Positions 34,555 through 44,475 of a stretch of 64,000 bases of DNA are shown piece by piece (position 1 is the stretch's first letter; each line of letters starts with the position of its first letter). A program made the translations under genes and the position numbers. This DNA is from Synechococcus sp. PCC 6312 (GTDB lineage Bacteria; Cyanobacteriota; Cyanobacteriia; Thermosynechococcales; Thermosynechococcaceae). The stretch is from NCBI RefSeq assembly GCF_000316685.1, contig NC_019680.1, positions 3,171,407 through 3,235,406 of the forward strand, read 5' to 3'. Below the pieces are notes generated by a model. That model had not been told where the DNA came from, did not search any database, and saw nothing but the letters and a program-made list of their open reading frames with translations.

Positions 34555-37296
34555 ATGGAAATTACCTCAGTCGTTCTCAAAAATTTTAAGATTCACCAAG
34601 ATCAACGCTTTGAGTTTCGGCCAGGAATCAATGCCATTTGTGGTGAAAACGGAGCCGGTAAAACCAGCATTATTGAAGCCGTGGCCTGGGTGTTGTTTGA
34701 TTACAGTAGTTACAACAAGGCGGATCTAATTCGGAATGGAACGAAGAGTGCCCAGGCCTGGGTCAATTTTATTTCTAGCTATGACGAGCGGCCCTATCGG
34801 ATTCAACGCTGTACCACCAAAGGCTATGAAATTTATGATCCACAACTGCAGCAAAACCTTGGCTTAAAAAATAGGGAGGATATTGCTCGCTGGCTTCGGC
34901 AACAATTGGGGATCACAGGGGATCTTGCCCTGAGCAACTTATTTTCGGAAATGATTGGCATTCCCCAAGGCACATTTACCGCTGACTTTTTGAAAAATCC
35001 AGAAGGACGTAAAAAAGTCTTTGACCCAATTTTACGAGTGGATGATTATAAAAATGCCTATCAAAAGGCTCTTGATCTCGAAAAGTATAGCCAGGCCCAG
35101 TTACAACGCAGCCAGCAACAGTTGGCCCTCTATGAACAACAATTAGCGGATTGGGACAGCCTCAAACAACAAGCCCAGGCCTTACAGGAAATAACGACTG
35201 CCCAAGAGCAGCAACTCACCCAATTGACCCAACATCGGCAAAGCCTAGAAAGCCAAGCTCAACAACTCCAAACCCAGGCCACACGTCTGCGAACCCTCAC
35301 CCAAGACTATCAATATCTGCAACTAGAACTGGCTAATATCCAAACCCAACTCCAGCAGCAAAACGGCCAAGTTACCGCCGCCGAAGCCGCCCAACACCTC
35401 TGCAAAAAACACCTCCCGGCTTACCAGGCCTGCCTTGAACTGAGCGCAACCTTGCAAACCCTAGAGCAACAACTCCAAGACCGGCCCCAACTAGAACAAC
35501 AAGCCCACCAGATCCAGGCCCAACAGCAGCAAGCCACCATCCAACTCAGCCAACTGGAACTACAACTCAGCCAACTCACGGCGGCCCAGACTCAAATTGC
35601 AGTGTTAGAACCGCTCCTGCCTCAGCAACAAACCCTAGAAGCTAACTTACAGGCCATTCAACTGGAACTCACCACACTCCAACAAGCCGAAGCGGACTAC
35701 CAAGAACTATCAGCCACCCAGGCCAAAATCCAAAACACCTTAGCCACCTTAGACCAAGAAATTACCGCCTTAGAAGCCTTGAGAGTCATCGTGACTAGAC
35801 TGCCTGAGCTTGAGGCCCATTCCCAACAACTCAACCAGCACCAACAAGAACGGAAACTGAGTCAAACGGTTCTGAATCAGTTAACCACCCTAGCTACCTT
35901 TGCCCAAACCCAACGGGTCGAACTGGAAGAGCTGAACACCACCGCCCAAGCCTATCTCCAGGCCTGGCCCGACTCATTACTGGGGAAAAGCATTGTTGAA
36001 CAAGCTCTCAGCCAAGGCCTCAGCCAATTCCAAGACCTTGATCATCAACTCCAGGAACTCACCGGCGGATTTCGAGCCCAATCAGACTCTGCCAGCGTGG
36101 AAGATGCTTTAGCCCAGATTCAAGCCCAACTCCACACAGCCCGCCAAGCCCAACTCCAATTGGCCACTCTCCCCGGCAAACAAGAACAACAGTGCCATTA
36201 TCAAGCCCAACTCGCCGCCCTGGACAACCAACTGCGAAAAATCCAAGCCCGTCTAGCCCAACTCCCCGACCTGGAAAGCCAAGCCCAAGTTTTAAGGGAA
36301 GAACTAGATGGCCTGGGAAACCCCCGCGCCCAAATCAAGCATCTGCAACAATCCTTAGGAGCAAAACCCCAATTAGAACAGGCCTACGAGCAGCAACAGG
36401 CCATGATTGCGGATTTTCAAGATCAATCTAACAAACTGGCCACTGCCCTAAACCGCTTAAACCAACTCGAACAACAACGACAAACCTATCAACAGCAGTA
36501 TCAGCTCCATCAACCCGGCTCACAAATTTATTTACAGCACCTCAACCTGGCCCAACAGGTGACAGTCCTCCAAAGCCAACTCGAAGATATCCAGTCTCAG
36601 CAGACCCAACTATCTGAAAAGGCCGCCGTTTTGAACCAGGAACTAACCCAGGCCCAGGCCACCTATGATCCGACTGAACTGGACAGGATCACTCGTGAAA
36701 TTAACCAGGCCGAGAGCCAAATCAATCAACTTTTAGGCAGCTTACCCCTGCAACAGACCCAGCTCACCCAACTGCAAACTGAACTAGCCGCCCGCTCTGC
36801 TATCTATGATCGTTGGCAAGAACAACAAACCGAGTCCGACCGCCAAATCCAGATTGATCAATTTATTCAAACCAGTCGGCAAATTTTTAATCAAAGTGGG
36901 CCGCGCATCACCCAATACTACATGAGCAGCATTGTCCAAGTGGCGGATCAGTTATTTCGAGAATTACTCAATCGCCCTGATGTCGCCCTGGCCTGGACAG
37001 AAGACTATGAAATTCGCGTCCAAGAAGAAGGACATTGGCGCGGCTTCAAGAGTTTATCCGGTGGGGAGCAAATGTGTGGGGCCCTGGCGATTCGCTTGGC
37101 TTTGCTGAAGGTTTTAGTGGAAATTGATATTGCCTTTTTTGATGAGCCAACAACCAATATGGATACCCAGCGCCGCTCTCAACTGGCAACGGCCTTAGGT
37201 AACCTGAGAAGTTTTCATCAACTCTTTGTGATTAGTCATGATGATGCCTTTGAGCAGATGACGGAAAATATTATTCGGGTCAGCCGTTCTAGTTAG
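34555..37296 (+). CDS. SbcC/Rad50-like SMC-family ATPase with glutamine-rich coiled coil
   Basis: 913 residues. Walker A in GENGAGKTSIIEAVAWVLFD near residue 31, the FSEMIGIPQGTFTADFL segment near 124, long coiled coil at about 160-770, ABC signature SLSGGEQMCGALAIRLAL near 826 and Walker B IAFFDEPTTNMD near 853. Rad50/SbcC with the SbcD/Mre11 nuclease processes DNA ends and hairpins; no sbcD is adjacent. The coil is exceptionally rich in Gln in place of Glu/Lys, and I see no CxxC zinc hook at its middle. TTG at 34546 is in frame; ATG at 34555 fits the family start. Confidence 0.85.
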   Translation: MEITSVVLKNFKIHQDQRFEFRPGINAICGENGAGKTSIIEAVAWVLFDYSSYNKADLIRNGTKSAQAWVNFISSYDERPYRIQRCTTKGYEIYDPQLQQNLGLKNREDIARWLRQQLGITGDLALSNLFSEMIGIPQGTFTADFLKNPEGRKKVFDPILRVDDYKNAYQKALDLEKYSQAQLQRSQQQLALYEQQLADWDSLKQQAQALQEITTAQEQQLTQLTQHRQSLESQAQQLQTQATRLRTLTQDYQYLQLELANIQTQLQQQNGQVTAAEAAQHLCKKHLPAYQACLELSATLQTLEQQLQDRPQLEQQAHQIQAQQQQATIQLSQLELQLSQLTAAQTQIAVLEPLLPQQQTLEANLQAIQLELTTLQQAEADYQELSATQAKIQNTLATLDQEITALEALRVIVTRLPELEAHSQQLNQHQQERKLSQTVLNQLTTLATFAQTQRVELEELNTTAQAYLQAWPDSLLGKSIVEQALSQGLSQFQDLDHQLQELTGGFRAQSDSASVEDALAQIQAQLHTARQAQLQLATLPGKQEQQCHYQAQLAALDNQLRKIQARLAQLPDLESQAQVLREELDGLGNPRAQIKHLQQSLGAKPQLEQAYEQQQAMIADFQDQSNKLATALNRLNQLEQQRQTYQQQYQLHQPGSQIYLQHLNLAQQVTVLQSQLEDIQSQQTQLSEKAAVLNQELTQAQATYDPTELDRITREINQAESQINQLLGSLPLQQTQLTQLQTELAARSAIYDRWQEQQTESDRQIQIDQFIQTSRQIFNQSGPRITQYYMSSIVQVADQLFRELLNRPDVALAWTEDYEIRVQEEGHWRGFKSLSGGEQMCGALAIRLALLKVLVEIDIAFFDEPTTNMDTQRRSQLATALGNLRSFHQLFVISHDDAFEQMTENIIRVSRSS

Positions 37297-37331
37297 TGAA
37301 GATTTGTGAATGGGTTAGCTCATCTGCGGCT

Positions 37332-39464
37332 TCAAGGAGCAATCAAAAAGGTGTAAAGACTAAACAATACTAATAATCCAAAAATCGCCGTAGCCCAATA
37401 GGGTGCGCGTCCCCAAAAGACCAGGCCTGGACTCCCCAAACAACGAGCCTGTTCAACATCAATCCAGGGAACTTCGCTACGCCGCCACCACCCCTGCACC
37501 TCAATTTGGCGATCTCCCCAGGCCCCAAACGGACTTCTCCACAGATGGCTGAATGGCCCCCACCACCCCAAAGCCCGCAGTTGCCAAAGCCCGACTTCTG
37601 TTTCTAGCCACAGCCCTTGGCCTAAGCCATGCTCTAAACCCCGCATCCGTAATAACCGCCCCGTCAACTTTAGCGGCACACTATCTAAGGGCAAAGCAAT
37701 GGGGCTTTCAATCAGGGGTTTTAGTAACTGGGGATCAGTAACAGGCGTGGTAATTTCTGGATAATAGGCGTTAATCCGTAACAAAATTCCCAGGCCCAGC
37801 CCCAAACTTCCCCAACCCCAGAGCATGAGATTCAAATTGGCAAACCACCAAAACTTAATTCCAATTGCCCCGGTGCGTAAGGCAAACTCTCCCCCCCGCC
37901 ACACCAAAATGGCTAGAAATAATCCCAGGAATAAGCCCCAAACTGGAGTTAACTGTCGCCAAAATTGCCGTTGTCCTGTCCAGGCTTGGGACTGCTCACC
38001 AAACTCAAATTGGGGTTTTAATTGCCACTTTTGGGCGTAGATACTCAGGGCCTGGAGCCGGATACCCAAAAAGCGATGAGAGTGAAACAAGCTAAACCAA
38101 TCTTTAAGGGGATTTTGCCGCTCCCAGGCCGTCAGCTTGACCCAATCTCGCGACTGGGGTGGAAACTGGAGACTCCCATAGGTGATCGCCGCAGCGGCAT
38201 GAACGGGAAAAACCAAGCTCAACGACTCAAATAGGGGTGAAACCTCTCTTGTCTGATACACCACCTCTGCCATGGCCTGACTGAGATGAATCAGGGCCTG
38301 GCTTAAGCCATTGGGATGGCCTGTAAAGGCGGCCGTCGCCCGATCTGTGAAGTAGAACCGAACCCGCGCGGCTGGAGCAATGATTTTTTCCAAAAGCCAG
38401 ACCAGGCCATAGGCCAAGGCCGTTGTGACACAGCCGCAGCCATAAATAAGCCGATTTAAGAATATTAGCCCCGCATCAACTTGACGGTCTTGGTGCTGAC
38501 GGTTAAGGCATTCCAAGCGGTGGGCAAAATAGTTCCCACATTGGGCAGTGGTTTGATAAAGCTCATAGATGAGTTGCCGCACAAAAACCATTGGCCCCAG
38601 CAACAGATTATAGCCTCGCCGGAGTTGGATGATTTCAGCACTGATGAGGATGGCAATTTCATCGGCGGCCAAAGCCGTTAGTAGCCCCTGACTGATCACC
38701 ACCCAACGCCGCAAGTGTCCAAAACTAAAAATTAAGGGAACAGCAGTGGGTAAAAACCCTAGTTGCGGCTTCGGCTGAAACCCAGACCAGGCCCAGCGGC
38801 CCCAAAACTTGATACTTTCTGGGCTGTAGGTATTTAAGGTAATTAAATCCAATGGCTTGAGTGAGAACTTCCAACGCAGGAGTTGTACCCAGGCCCAGGG
38901 ATAACCGACCCCAATCACTAGGGCCAAAACCCCCGTCAAAAACCAGGCCATAGCCCAGGCCCAGGCATCGAGACTATACCAAGCACTGAAAAAGTTGATG
39001 AGTGGCTGAACAATGATGATCCGATTCAACCAGGCCCCGCCCATCCACAAAACCCCTAAACAGGCCATCTGCGTCACCCAGAGTCGCCAGGGAGAAACTT
39101 GCCGCAACACTTGTCCAGAAATAGCCCGTTCCAAGATTGGGGTTGGAGCCAGAACTGTGGGAAGAGCTAGGGATTGGGAGAGTTCCGCTTTGCGCTGGAG
39201 AATCGGGCGGGCTTTTTCGACCCAATCGCGCACCTTGGCCTGGGGCAGTTCTGCCAAGTGATCACAGAGGGCCAAGGCCTGAGGAAATTCACCAACCGCC
39301 GCATAGGCCTGGATGAGATGGAGTTGCGCTGTCACCCCCCAAGACGTGGAGCCATATTGCTTTTTAATCGCTTCTAAGGCGGCAATGGCGATGGGATAAT
39401 CCTGGCGATTGAGGGCCGCTAAGGCAGCAACTAAACGCGGCTCTAGTTGATAGTCATCGAGCAT
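37332..39464 (-). CDS. TPR plus M48-like membrane protein without the catalytic HExxH
   Basis: About 710 residues. N-terminal TPR-like helices (residues 1-90: LNRQDYPIAIAALEAIKKQY), two membrane helices at about 130-200, then a region matching M48 (HtpX-like) proteases of cyanobacteria: GLLTALAADEIAILISAEIIQL near 270 sits where LAADELxAILAHELGH is expected, but both His are gone (SAEIIQ). YFTDRATAAFTGHPNGLSQAL near 380 matches the M48 third-ligand region. The C-terminal half has further helices and an OB-like soluble part. Probably an inactive protease-derived scaffold. ATG at 39464 chosen as the family's MLDxYQLEPRL start; ATG at 39488 also possible. Confidence 0.7.
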   Translation of the reverse strand: MLDDYQLEPRLVAALAALNRQDYPIAIAALEAIKKQYGSTSWGVTAQLHLIQAYAAVGEFPQALALCDHLAELPQAKVRDWVEKARPILQRKAELSQSLALPTVLAPTPILERAISGQVLRQVSPWRLWVTQMACLGVLWMGGAWLNRIIIVQPLINFFSAWYSLDAWAWAMAWFLTGVLALVIGVGYPWAWVQLLRWKFSLKPLDLITLNTYSPESIKFWGRWAWSGFQPKPQLGFLPTAVPLIFSFGHLRRWVVISQGLLTALAADEIAILISAEIIQLRRGYNLLLGPMVFVRQLIYELYQTTAQCGNYFAHRLECLNRQHQDRQVDAGLIFLNRLIYGCGCVTTALAYGLVWLLEKIIAPAARVRFYFTDRATAAFTGHPNGLSQALIHLSQAMAEVVYQTREVSPLFESLSLVFPVHAAAAITYGSLQFPPQSRDWVKLTAWERQNPLKDWFSLFHSHRFLGIRLQALSIYAQKWQLKPQFEFGEQSQAWTGQRQFWRQLTPVWGLFLGLFLAILVWRGGEFALRTGAIGIKFWWFANLNLMLWGWGSLGLGLGILLRINAYYPEITTPVTDPQLLKPLIESPIALPLDSVPLKLTGRLLRMRGLEHGLGQGLWLETEVGLWQLRALGWWGPFSHLWRSPFGAWGDRQIEVQGWWRRSEVPWIDVEQARCLGSPGLVFWGRAPYWATAIFGLLVLFSLYTFLIAP

Positions 39465-39911
39465 AGTCAGGGACGGAAGGTGATTCAATCTCCAGACTAG
39501 GCGATTCTCTCCCAGTTTTTCTGCTGCGGTCCCAGTTGGTGATCAATGTTTATCAGGTTTTCCCCAGTCAGGCTGAATTGGGCTGTGGACGCTGATGATG
39601 TGACGGGGGTAGTGGCACGTCCGAAAAATTCCTGAAAAAATGCCTAAAAATCAGAAAGGACATCGACGACTTTCCGTGTTTCGTCTCGATGCCCTGACTG
39701 GTTCGCTCCTCACATTAATAAATGTACCAGATAATCTCCATTCCGTCACATCTCTTCCTAAAGATTTACCAAACTGAATATGTCCTGATTGCATCCCCCG
39801 GTCTCGCGCCAGTAGGCTAAACCTATCCCAATATTTCCCGGCCCCGCCGCGGAACAGATCGGATCAAACCCCAGAGACTATAGACTTCAGAGTGTTCAGA
39901 TATCCAATGCC
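39465..39911. other. Divergent intergenic region with two possible RNA hairpins
   Basis: About 445 bases between the M48-like and antiporter genes. On the + strand CATCGA-C-GAC (39661-39670) can pair with GTCTCGATG (39683-39691), and 15 bases on CTGGT...ACCAG encloses ACATT-AATA-AATGT, with GCTCCTCAC exposed on one side of it. This lies 180-250 bases before the antiporter ATG. No coding frame stands out. The structures could be a leader element or a small RNA. Confidence 0.35.
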
Positions 39912-41540
39912 ATGATTCCTTTGCCGCTGCTGTCTAACTTAATGCCACCCCTGACGAGTCCGCCAGCCACGGGTATCGAATTGGTCAACATCTATGGCCT
40001 GGTACAAACCTTTATTATTTTGCTCTTGGTGGCAACTGGCGTGGCCTTGGTCAGTCGGCGGCTGGGCTTTCCCTATGTCATTGGTCTAGTGGTAGCTGGG
40101 CTATTGATTCCCAAACCAACCTTACCCAGCAACGTTGGCCTGAATCCTGAGTTGGTATTAAACCTCTTTTTACCGATTCTGATTTTTGAAGCGGCCCTGA
40201 ATACCGATGCCAGTCGCTTGAAACGCAATTTACTCCCCATTGGCCTGTTGGCGGGGCCGGGAACCATTGTGGCGGCCCTAATTACCGGGGGTCTGTTTAA
40301 GGTTGCCTTTGACTGGCCTTGGATTCCAACCCTCGCCGCGGCGGTGATTTTAACCATTACCGATACGGTTTCTGTCATTGCGGCCTTTCGGGTTGTACCA
40401 GTCCCACCCCGCTTATCTACCATTGTGGAAGGGGAGAGTTTATTTAATGACGCGGTCGCTTTAGTCCTGTTAAGCCTGATTACAACAGTTCACGAACAAG
40501 GAACATTTACACCGCTTTTGGGGCTGAAGCAATTCCTGATTGCCTTTCCAGGGGGCATCCTCTTGGGCCTGGGCTTGGGGTATCTCTGCATCGGCCTGTT
40601 CCGGCAATTGGAAGATCCCCTGAGTAGCCTATTGTTGACCGTTGCTGTCGCATTGGGAACTTTTCAGGTGGGCACAGGGCTAGGGGTTTCTGGGGCGATT
40701 GCGGTAGTGACGGCTGGCCTGGTGATTGGCAACTGGGGCCTGGAGCATGAAAGCACGACGGCTCAATCGAAACTTACTCTCTTTAGCTTTTGGGAGTACG
40801 CAGCATTTGGGGTAAATACCTTTATCTTTCTCCTGTTGGGCATTGAAGTTGACCCCAAGTTTGTGATTGCGGCTGTGCCGATTGCCCTGCTGGTGATTGT
40901 CATGTATCAGATTGGGCGGGCGGCCGTGGTTTACCCATTTTTGTATGTGTTGCGCTGGTTTGATCGCCCGATCCCGATTCGTTGGCAGAATATTCTCATG
41001 ATTGGGAATGTCAAAGGGTCATTATCAATGGCGATGGCCTTGAGTTTGCCCCGCTCAATGCCCTTTCGAACAGAAGTCATTACCTTAGTCTTTGGCACGG
41101 TGCTGGTTTCTTTGATTGCCCAAGGCCTGAGTTTACCTTGGTTTGTCCGTAAGATGAAGGTGGCCCAGCGGTCAGAATCTGGACTGCAAATCCAGACCCT
41201 GCAACTGAATTTAATGACAGCTAAGGCGGCCCAAAACCAACTCAAAGACTTACTCCAGGCCGGTGGGTTACCCCAACCTTTACACGATGATCTTTGGAAC
41301 CAATACCAGGCCAAGATTTTAGCGGCTGAATCCGAACTCCAATCGATCTATAACGCTGACATCCAATTTCCGGATGATCTGGGTCAACGGCTCTATCAAA
41401 ACCGACTCCAGCGGCAATTGATTTTGGCCCAAAAAAGTGCAGTGACCCATGGTTTAAGGCAGGGATTACTCTCCCAAGAAGTGGCTGAACCCTATTTACA
41501 GGAACTGAATCGCCAATTTATGGCCCTGAGTGATGACTAG
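39912..41540 (+). CDS. CPA1-family Na+/H+ antiporter (NhaP/NhaS type)
   Basis: 542 residues: about twelve membrane helices (residues 25-415) and a soluble, largely helical tail of some 120 residues. [12 protein letters not shown] near residue 152 and [15 protein letters not shown] near 174 carry the Asp and Asn-Asp residues that bind and move the cation in CPA1 exchangers; [15 protein letters not shown] near 366 is also conserved. It expels sodium (or takes part in potassium and pH balance) in exchange for protons at the plasma or thylakoid membrane. Its stop overlaps the start of queG, so the two are cotranscribed. Confidence 0.9.
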   Translation: MIPLPLLSNLMPPLTSPPATGIELVNIYGLVQTFIILLLVATGVALVSRRLGFPYVIGLVVAGLLIPKPTLPSNVGLNPELVLNLFLPILIFEAALNTDASRLKRNLLPIGLLAGPGTIVAALITGGLFKVAFDWPWIPTLAAAVILTITDTVSVIAAFRVVPVPPRLSTIVEGESLFNDAVALVLLSLITTVHEQGTFTPLLGLKQFLIAFPGGILLGLGLGYLCIGLFRQLEDPLSSLLLTVAVALGTFQVGTGLGVSGAIAVVTAGLVIGNWGLEHESTTAQSKLTLFSFWEYAAFGVNTFIFLLLGIEVDPKFVIAAVPIALLVIVMYQIGRAAVVYPFLYVLRWFDRPIPIRWQNILMIGNVKGSLSMAMALSLPRSMPFRTEVITLVFGTVLVSLIAQGLSLPWFVRKMKVAQRSESGLQIQTLQLNLMTAKAAQNQLKDLLQAGGLPQPLHDDLWNQYQAKILAAESELQSIYNADIQFPDDLGQRLYQNRLQRQLILAQKSAVTHGLRQGLLSQEVAEPYLQELNRQFMALSDD

Positions 41541-42528
41541 CCCAAATTCTCAACCTGAGTCCATCACCTCTGCCACCGTGAAACACCAGGCCCAGGCCCT
41601 AGGTTTTCATCGAGTTGGGATCAGTAACGTAGCCCAAGCCGTAGAGAATCCTGATTCCCCCGTCACGCTTCAAAAACAACGCCTCCAGGCCTGGCTAGAA
41701 CAGGGATATGCCGCCGACATGGCCTGGATGGGAAATCCTAAACGCCAAGATATTTTCCAGGTGATGCCAGGGGTGATATCCATTATTTCCCTAGGTTTAA
41801 ACTACTACACCCCCCATCGCCATTCGGACAATCCCCAACAGGGCAAAATTTCCCGCTATGCCTGGGGGCGCGACTATCACCGAGTTTTAGGGAAACGCTT
41901 AAAGGCTCTCTGTCAGTGGTTAACCGCCCAAAACCCCCAAGTTGAAACCAAGTTTTATGTGGATACGGGGCCCATTTCCGACAAGGCCTGGGCTGAACAA
42001 GGGGGCCTGGGTTGGGTGGGTAAACACAGTAACCTCATTAGTCGGCAATATGGTTCTTGGTTGTTTCTCGGTGAAATTTTAACCAATCTTGACCTGGAAC
42101 CCGATCAGCCCCACGGGAATTACTGCGGCAGTTGTACCCGTTGCCTAGAGGCTTGTCCCACCCAGGCCATTGTTAGTCCTTATACTGTTGATGCCAACCG
42201 CTGTATTGCTTACCACACCATTGAAAATCGCCAGGCCCAGTTACCAGAATTGATTTCCCAAAACTTACAGGGATGGGTGGCAGGCTGTGATATTTGCCAA
42301 GATGTATGTCCCTGGAACCAACGCTTTGCCCAGGCCACGGATATTCCTGATTTTGAGCCTCGCCCCGATCTATTAGCCCCTCCGTTAACGGAACTCGCCA
42401 CCTTAACCGAGCCAGATTGGGAGCAGAAATTTACCGCCTCAGCCCTGCGCCGGATCAAGCCCGCCCAATGGAGACGTAATGCCCAGGCCAATTTGGATCG
42501 GCTCAATCCCCAACCGCAACAGGATTAA
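41533..42528 (+). CDS. queG: Epoxyqueuosine reductase QueG
   Basis: 331 residues. Reduces epoxyqueuosine to queuosine in tRNA, using cobalamin and two [4Fe-4S] clusters. Seen: [19 protein letters not shown] near residue 115, [20 protein letters not shown] near 140-160 with the catalytic Asp, and the cluster motifs [12 protein letters not shown] near 196 and CDICQDVCP near 253. The start is ATG at 41533 (GTG at 41530 is also possible), overlapping the antiporter stop by 8 bases. Queuosine and sodium export have no obvious link, so the coupling may only reflect compaction. Confidence 0.95.
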   Translation: MTSPNSQPESITSATVKHQAQALGFHRVGISNVAQAVENPDSPVTLQKQRLQAWLEQGYAADMAWMGNPKRQDIFQVMPGVISIISLGLNYYTPHRHSDNPQQGKISRYAWGRDYHRVLGKRLKALCQWLTAQNPQVETKFYVDTGPISDKAWAEQGGLGWVGKHSNLISRQYGSWLFLGEILTNLDLEPDQPHGNYCGSCTRCLEACPTQAIVSPYTVDANRCIAYHTIENRQAQLPELISQNLQGWVAGCDICQDVCPWNQRFAQATDIPDFEPRPDLLAPPLTELATLTEPDWEQKFTASALRRIKPAQWRRNAQANLDRLNPQPQQD

Positions 42529-42571
42529 AATTTGCCCAGATAAGAACATCCCCAATCCAACCGAAGGGAAC

Positions 42572-42748
42572 ATGATTGCCACAACGCAACAAGTTTGGAC
42601 ATTTGAAAATGAGACCCGCCTGGCCTGGATGATCCACCCGGATGAACGCTATGTTTTGGTTTATCACGGCCCCGACCCCGATCAGTTTTTACGAATTGGG
42701 GATAGTTTAGACGGGGAGGAGGTTGGGCCTGGGATTTTTAATTTATAG
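42572..42748 (+). pseudogene. Second Uma2-family relic (N-terminal tip fused to truncated C-terminus)
   Basis: 58 codons from ATG at 42572, with GAAGGGA as ribosome site. TRLAWMIHPDERYVLVYHGP and DSLDGEEVGPG match the C-terminal strand pair and DxLDGGxVLPGF turn of Uma2 proteins, while the first seven residues (MIATTQQ) look like a Uma2 N-terminus. The catalytic core is missing and the usual LPV...LF end is lost. Like the relic at 1939 it is an internal deletion. It may still make a short peptide. A second possibility is a genuine small protein that keeps only this fold. Confidence 0.5.
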
Positions 42749-42885
42749 CGGTAACATATACAACCTGTGCTCTTGCATAACTTCTCAAGTTTCTACGCTA
42801 TGCTTAACGGATAACTGCCCTGCCGATAGTCAACAGCACCAGTTAACCCCTGTTAAACAACGGTTTCTACCTGGGTCAAAACTTT

Positions 42886-43617
42886 ATGGCCACCTCCTTT
42901 GCCGATACAGCTATTGCGGTTTTAATTGACTTAGCTGAACGGGGAGAAATTGATCCCTGGGATGTACAAGTGGTGGATGTGTTTGACCGTTGTCTCCAAG
43001 AACTAGCCACCGGCCATTATCAAGATTTACACCACTCGGGACAGGCGTTTCTGTATGCCGCAATCCTGATTTTATTGAAGTCGGATAGTTTACTGGGCCT
43101 GGAGCAAGCGGAACCGACTTTGGATTTCGAGGAAGCCGCCGATGAACACTTGGTCTTGCCTGGTTTACCTGTGCAGTTAGAACGTCATCTCCAACGCCGG
43201 CCGGTGGCCCCACCCCCCCAACGTCGCCGTGTCACTTTAGCAGAATTAATTGACCATCTCAAAACCATGGCCGTTGAAGTTGAAAAACGGACGGTCAATC
43301 GGCCGCCACGTCCCACCCCAGTCCGCAGACGACCCAGCAATATTAAAGCCATTACCCAACTGGCCCACCAAGAAAATCTGACGGAAATGGCCCATGAGGT
43401 TGAAGCTCTCTTACAGAACCAAGGCCTGGGAGAGGAATGGTTAGATTTAGAAGCCCTACTGACCCTCAAAAATGATCGGGTGGGTGTATTTTGGGCCTTG
43501 TTATTTCTTTCTTCCCAATCCAAGGTTGAACTAGACCAGGCCGAGTTTTACCAAGACCTCCGGATCAGAATTTATCAAGCCGATTTACTCCCTAGCCCCG
43601 TAGTTGCCTCTGCCTAA
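42886..43617 (+). CDS. scpA: Segregation and condensation protein A
   Basis: 243 residues. ScpA is the kleisin that bridges SMC heads and binds ScpB in chromosome condensation. The N-terminal SMC-binding part has IAVLIDLAERGEIDPWDVQV and FLYAAILILLKSDSLLGLE near residue 50; the C-terminal winged helix is at about 190-240 (VGVFWALLFLSSQSKVELDQ). The middle is a basic, Pro-rich linker (RPPRPTPVRRRPS near 139). Neither scpB nor smc is adjacent. The ATG at 42886 leaves a 137-base gap after the Uma2 relic. Confidence 0.9.
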   Translation: MATSFADTAIAVLIDLAERGEIDPWDVQVVDVFDRCLQELATGHYQDLHHSGQAFLYAAILILLKSDSLLGLEQAEPTLDFEEAADEHLVLPGLPVQLERHLQRRPVAPPPQRRRVTLAELIDHLKTMAVEVEKRTVNRPPRPTPVRRRPSNIKAITQLAHQENLTEMAHEVEALLQNQGLGEEWLDLEALLTLKNDRVGVFWALLFLSSQSKVELDQAEFYQDLRIRIYQADLLPSPVVASA

Positions 43618-43623
43618 TCAGCA

Positions 43624-44454
43624 TTAAGCCCTTTGAAGCATGGCACAGAGTTGCTGATGATACTGTCCGTTACTGGCGAGGTAGCCCCCGGCCTGGTTAA
43701 CATCTCCTTGGTTATAGGTCAATAAGCTTTGATCAAAACGGGTTAGTTTACCCCCAGCTTCTGTCAAAATCAACTCCGGCCCGGCCAGATCCCAATCCTT
43801 GGGAGAGGTGCGACTGGGCAACATGAAATATACATCCGCGTCCTGTTCCGCAATTGCCGCTATTTTGCAGCCAATACTCCCCATTTTTTGACGTGAGGGT
43901 TGCGGCATCTGCTTCAGAAATGCTTCCAGTTCTGGGGTGGCATGACTGCGGCTGGTCAAAATGCGTAAATCTTCCCAGGCCCGCGCTTGATCCACGACCA
44001 ACCGATAGGGGGGGGCCGTCCCAGTCATCCGATAACTGCCTTCCCCGACTTGAGCTAGATAAACCGTATCCCGGCCCGGCCAGGCCACGGCGGCTAAAAT
44101 TGGGCGACCTTGATGCACCAAGGCAATGTGGGTAGCATATTCTCCAGTCCGTTGAATAAAGTCTTTAGTTCCGTCCAGAGGATCAATAACCCAAACATAG
44201 GGTTGCGGGAGTGGGGGGCCAGGTTGATGGGTTTCTTCCGTCAGGTAGCCAAATTCTTGATCACCACAGGCATCTCGCAAACGGTTGAGAATCAATTCAT
44301 CCACGGCCTGGTCTGCCAGCGTCACGGGAGAAAGATCCGCATGGGCCTGGATTTGCCAACGGGCCGGGTTTTCCTCGTACTCTTTCAAGACATCGGCAGC
44401 GGCCCAGGCCAGTTCAATCACTAAGTCTCTATAGGATTCTAAGGACAGGGACAT
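43624..44454 (-). CDS. 3'(2'),5'-bisphosphate nucleotidase / inositol monophosphatase family (CysQ-like)
   Basis: 276 residues. The metal and phosphate site is explicit: EETH near residue 74, VWVIDPLDGTKDFIQRTGEY near 87 (DPxDGT motif) and PKDWDLAGPELILTEAGG near 220. CysQ-type enzymes remove the 3' phosphate from PAP, made during sulfate assimilation; inositol phosphatases of the same fold are the alternative. The KDF following DGT favours the CysQ branch over IMPase (which has TNF). ATG at 44454. It is 21 bases downstream of the M20 gene. Confidence 0.85.
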   Translation of the reverse strand: MSLSLESYRDLVIELAWAAADVLKEYEENPARWQIQAHADLSPVTLADQAVDELILNRLRDACGDQEFGYLTEETHQPGPPLPQPYVWVIDPLDGTKDFIQRTGEYATHIALVHQGRPILAAVAWPGRDTVYLAQVGEGSYRMTGTAPPYRLVVDQARAWEDLRILTSRSHATPELEAFLKQMPQPSRQKMGSIGCKIAAIAEQDADVYFMLPSRTSPKDWDLAGPELILTEAGGKLTRFDQSLLTYNQGDVNQAGGYLASNGQYHQQLCAMLQRA

Positions 44455-44475
44455 GATCGAGCCTCAGGGAAAAGA

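Noticed and set aside
39690-39720. Possible Yfr1 small RNA because of GCTCCTCACA
   Set aside because: The core ACTCCTCACAC is not exact, and the motif is not between two stems with a terminator as in Yfr1.
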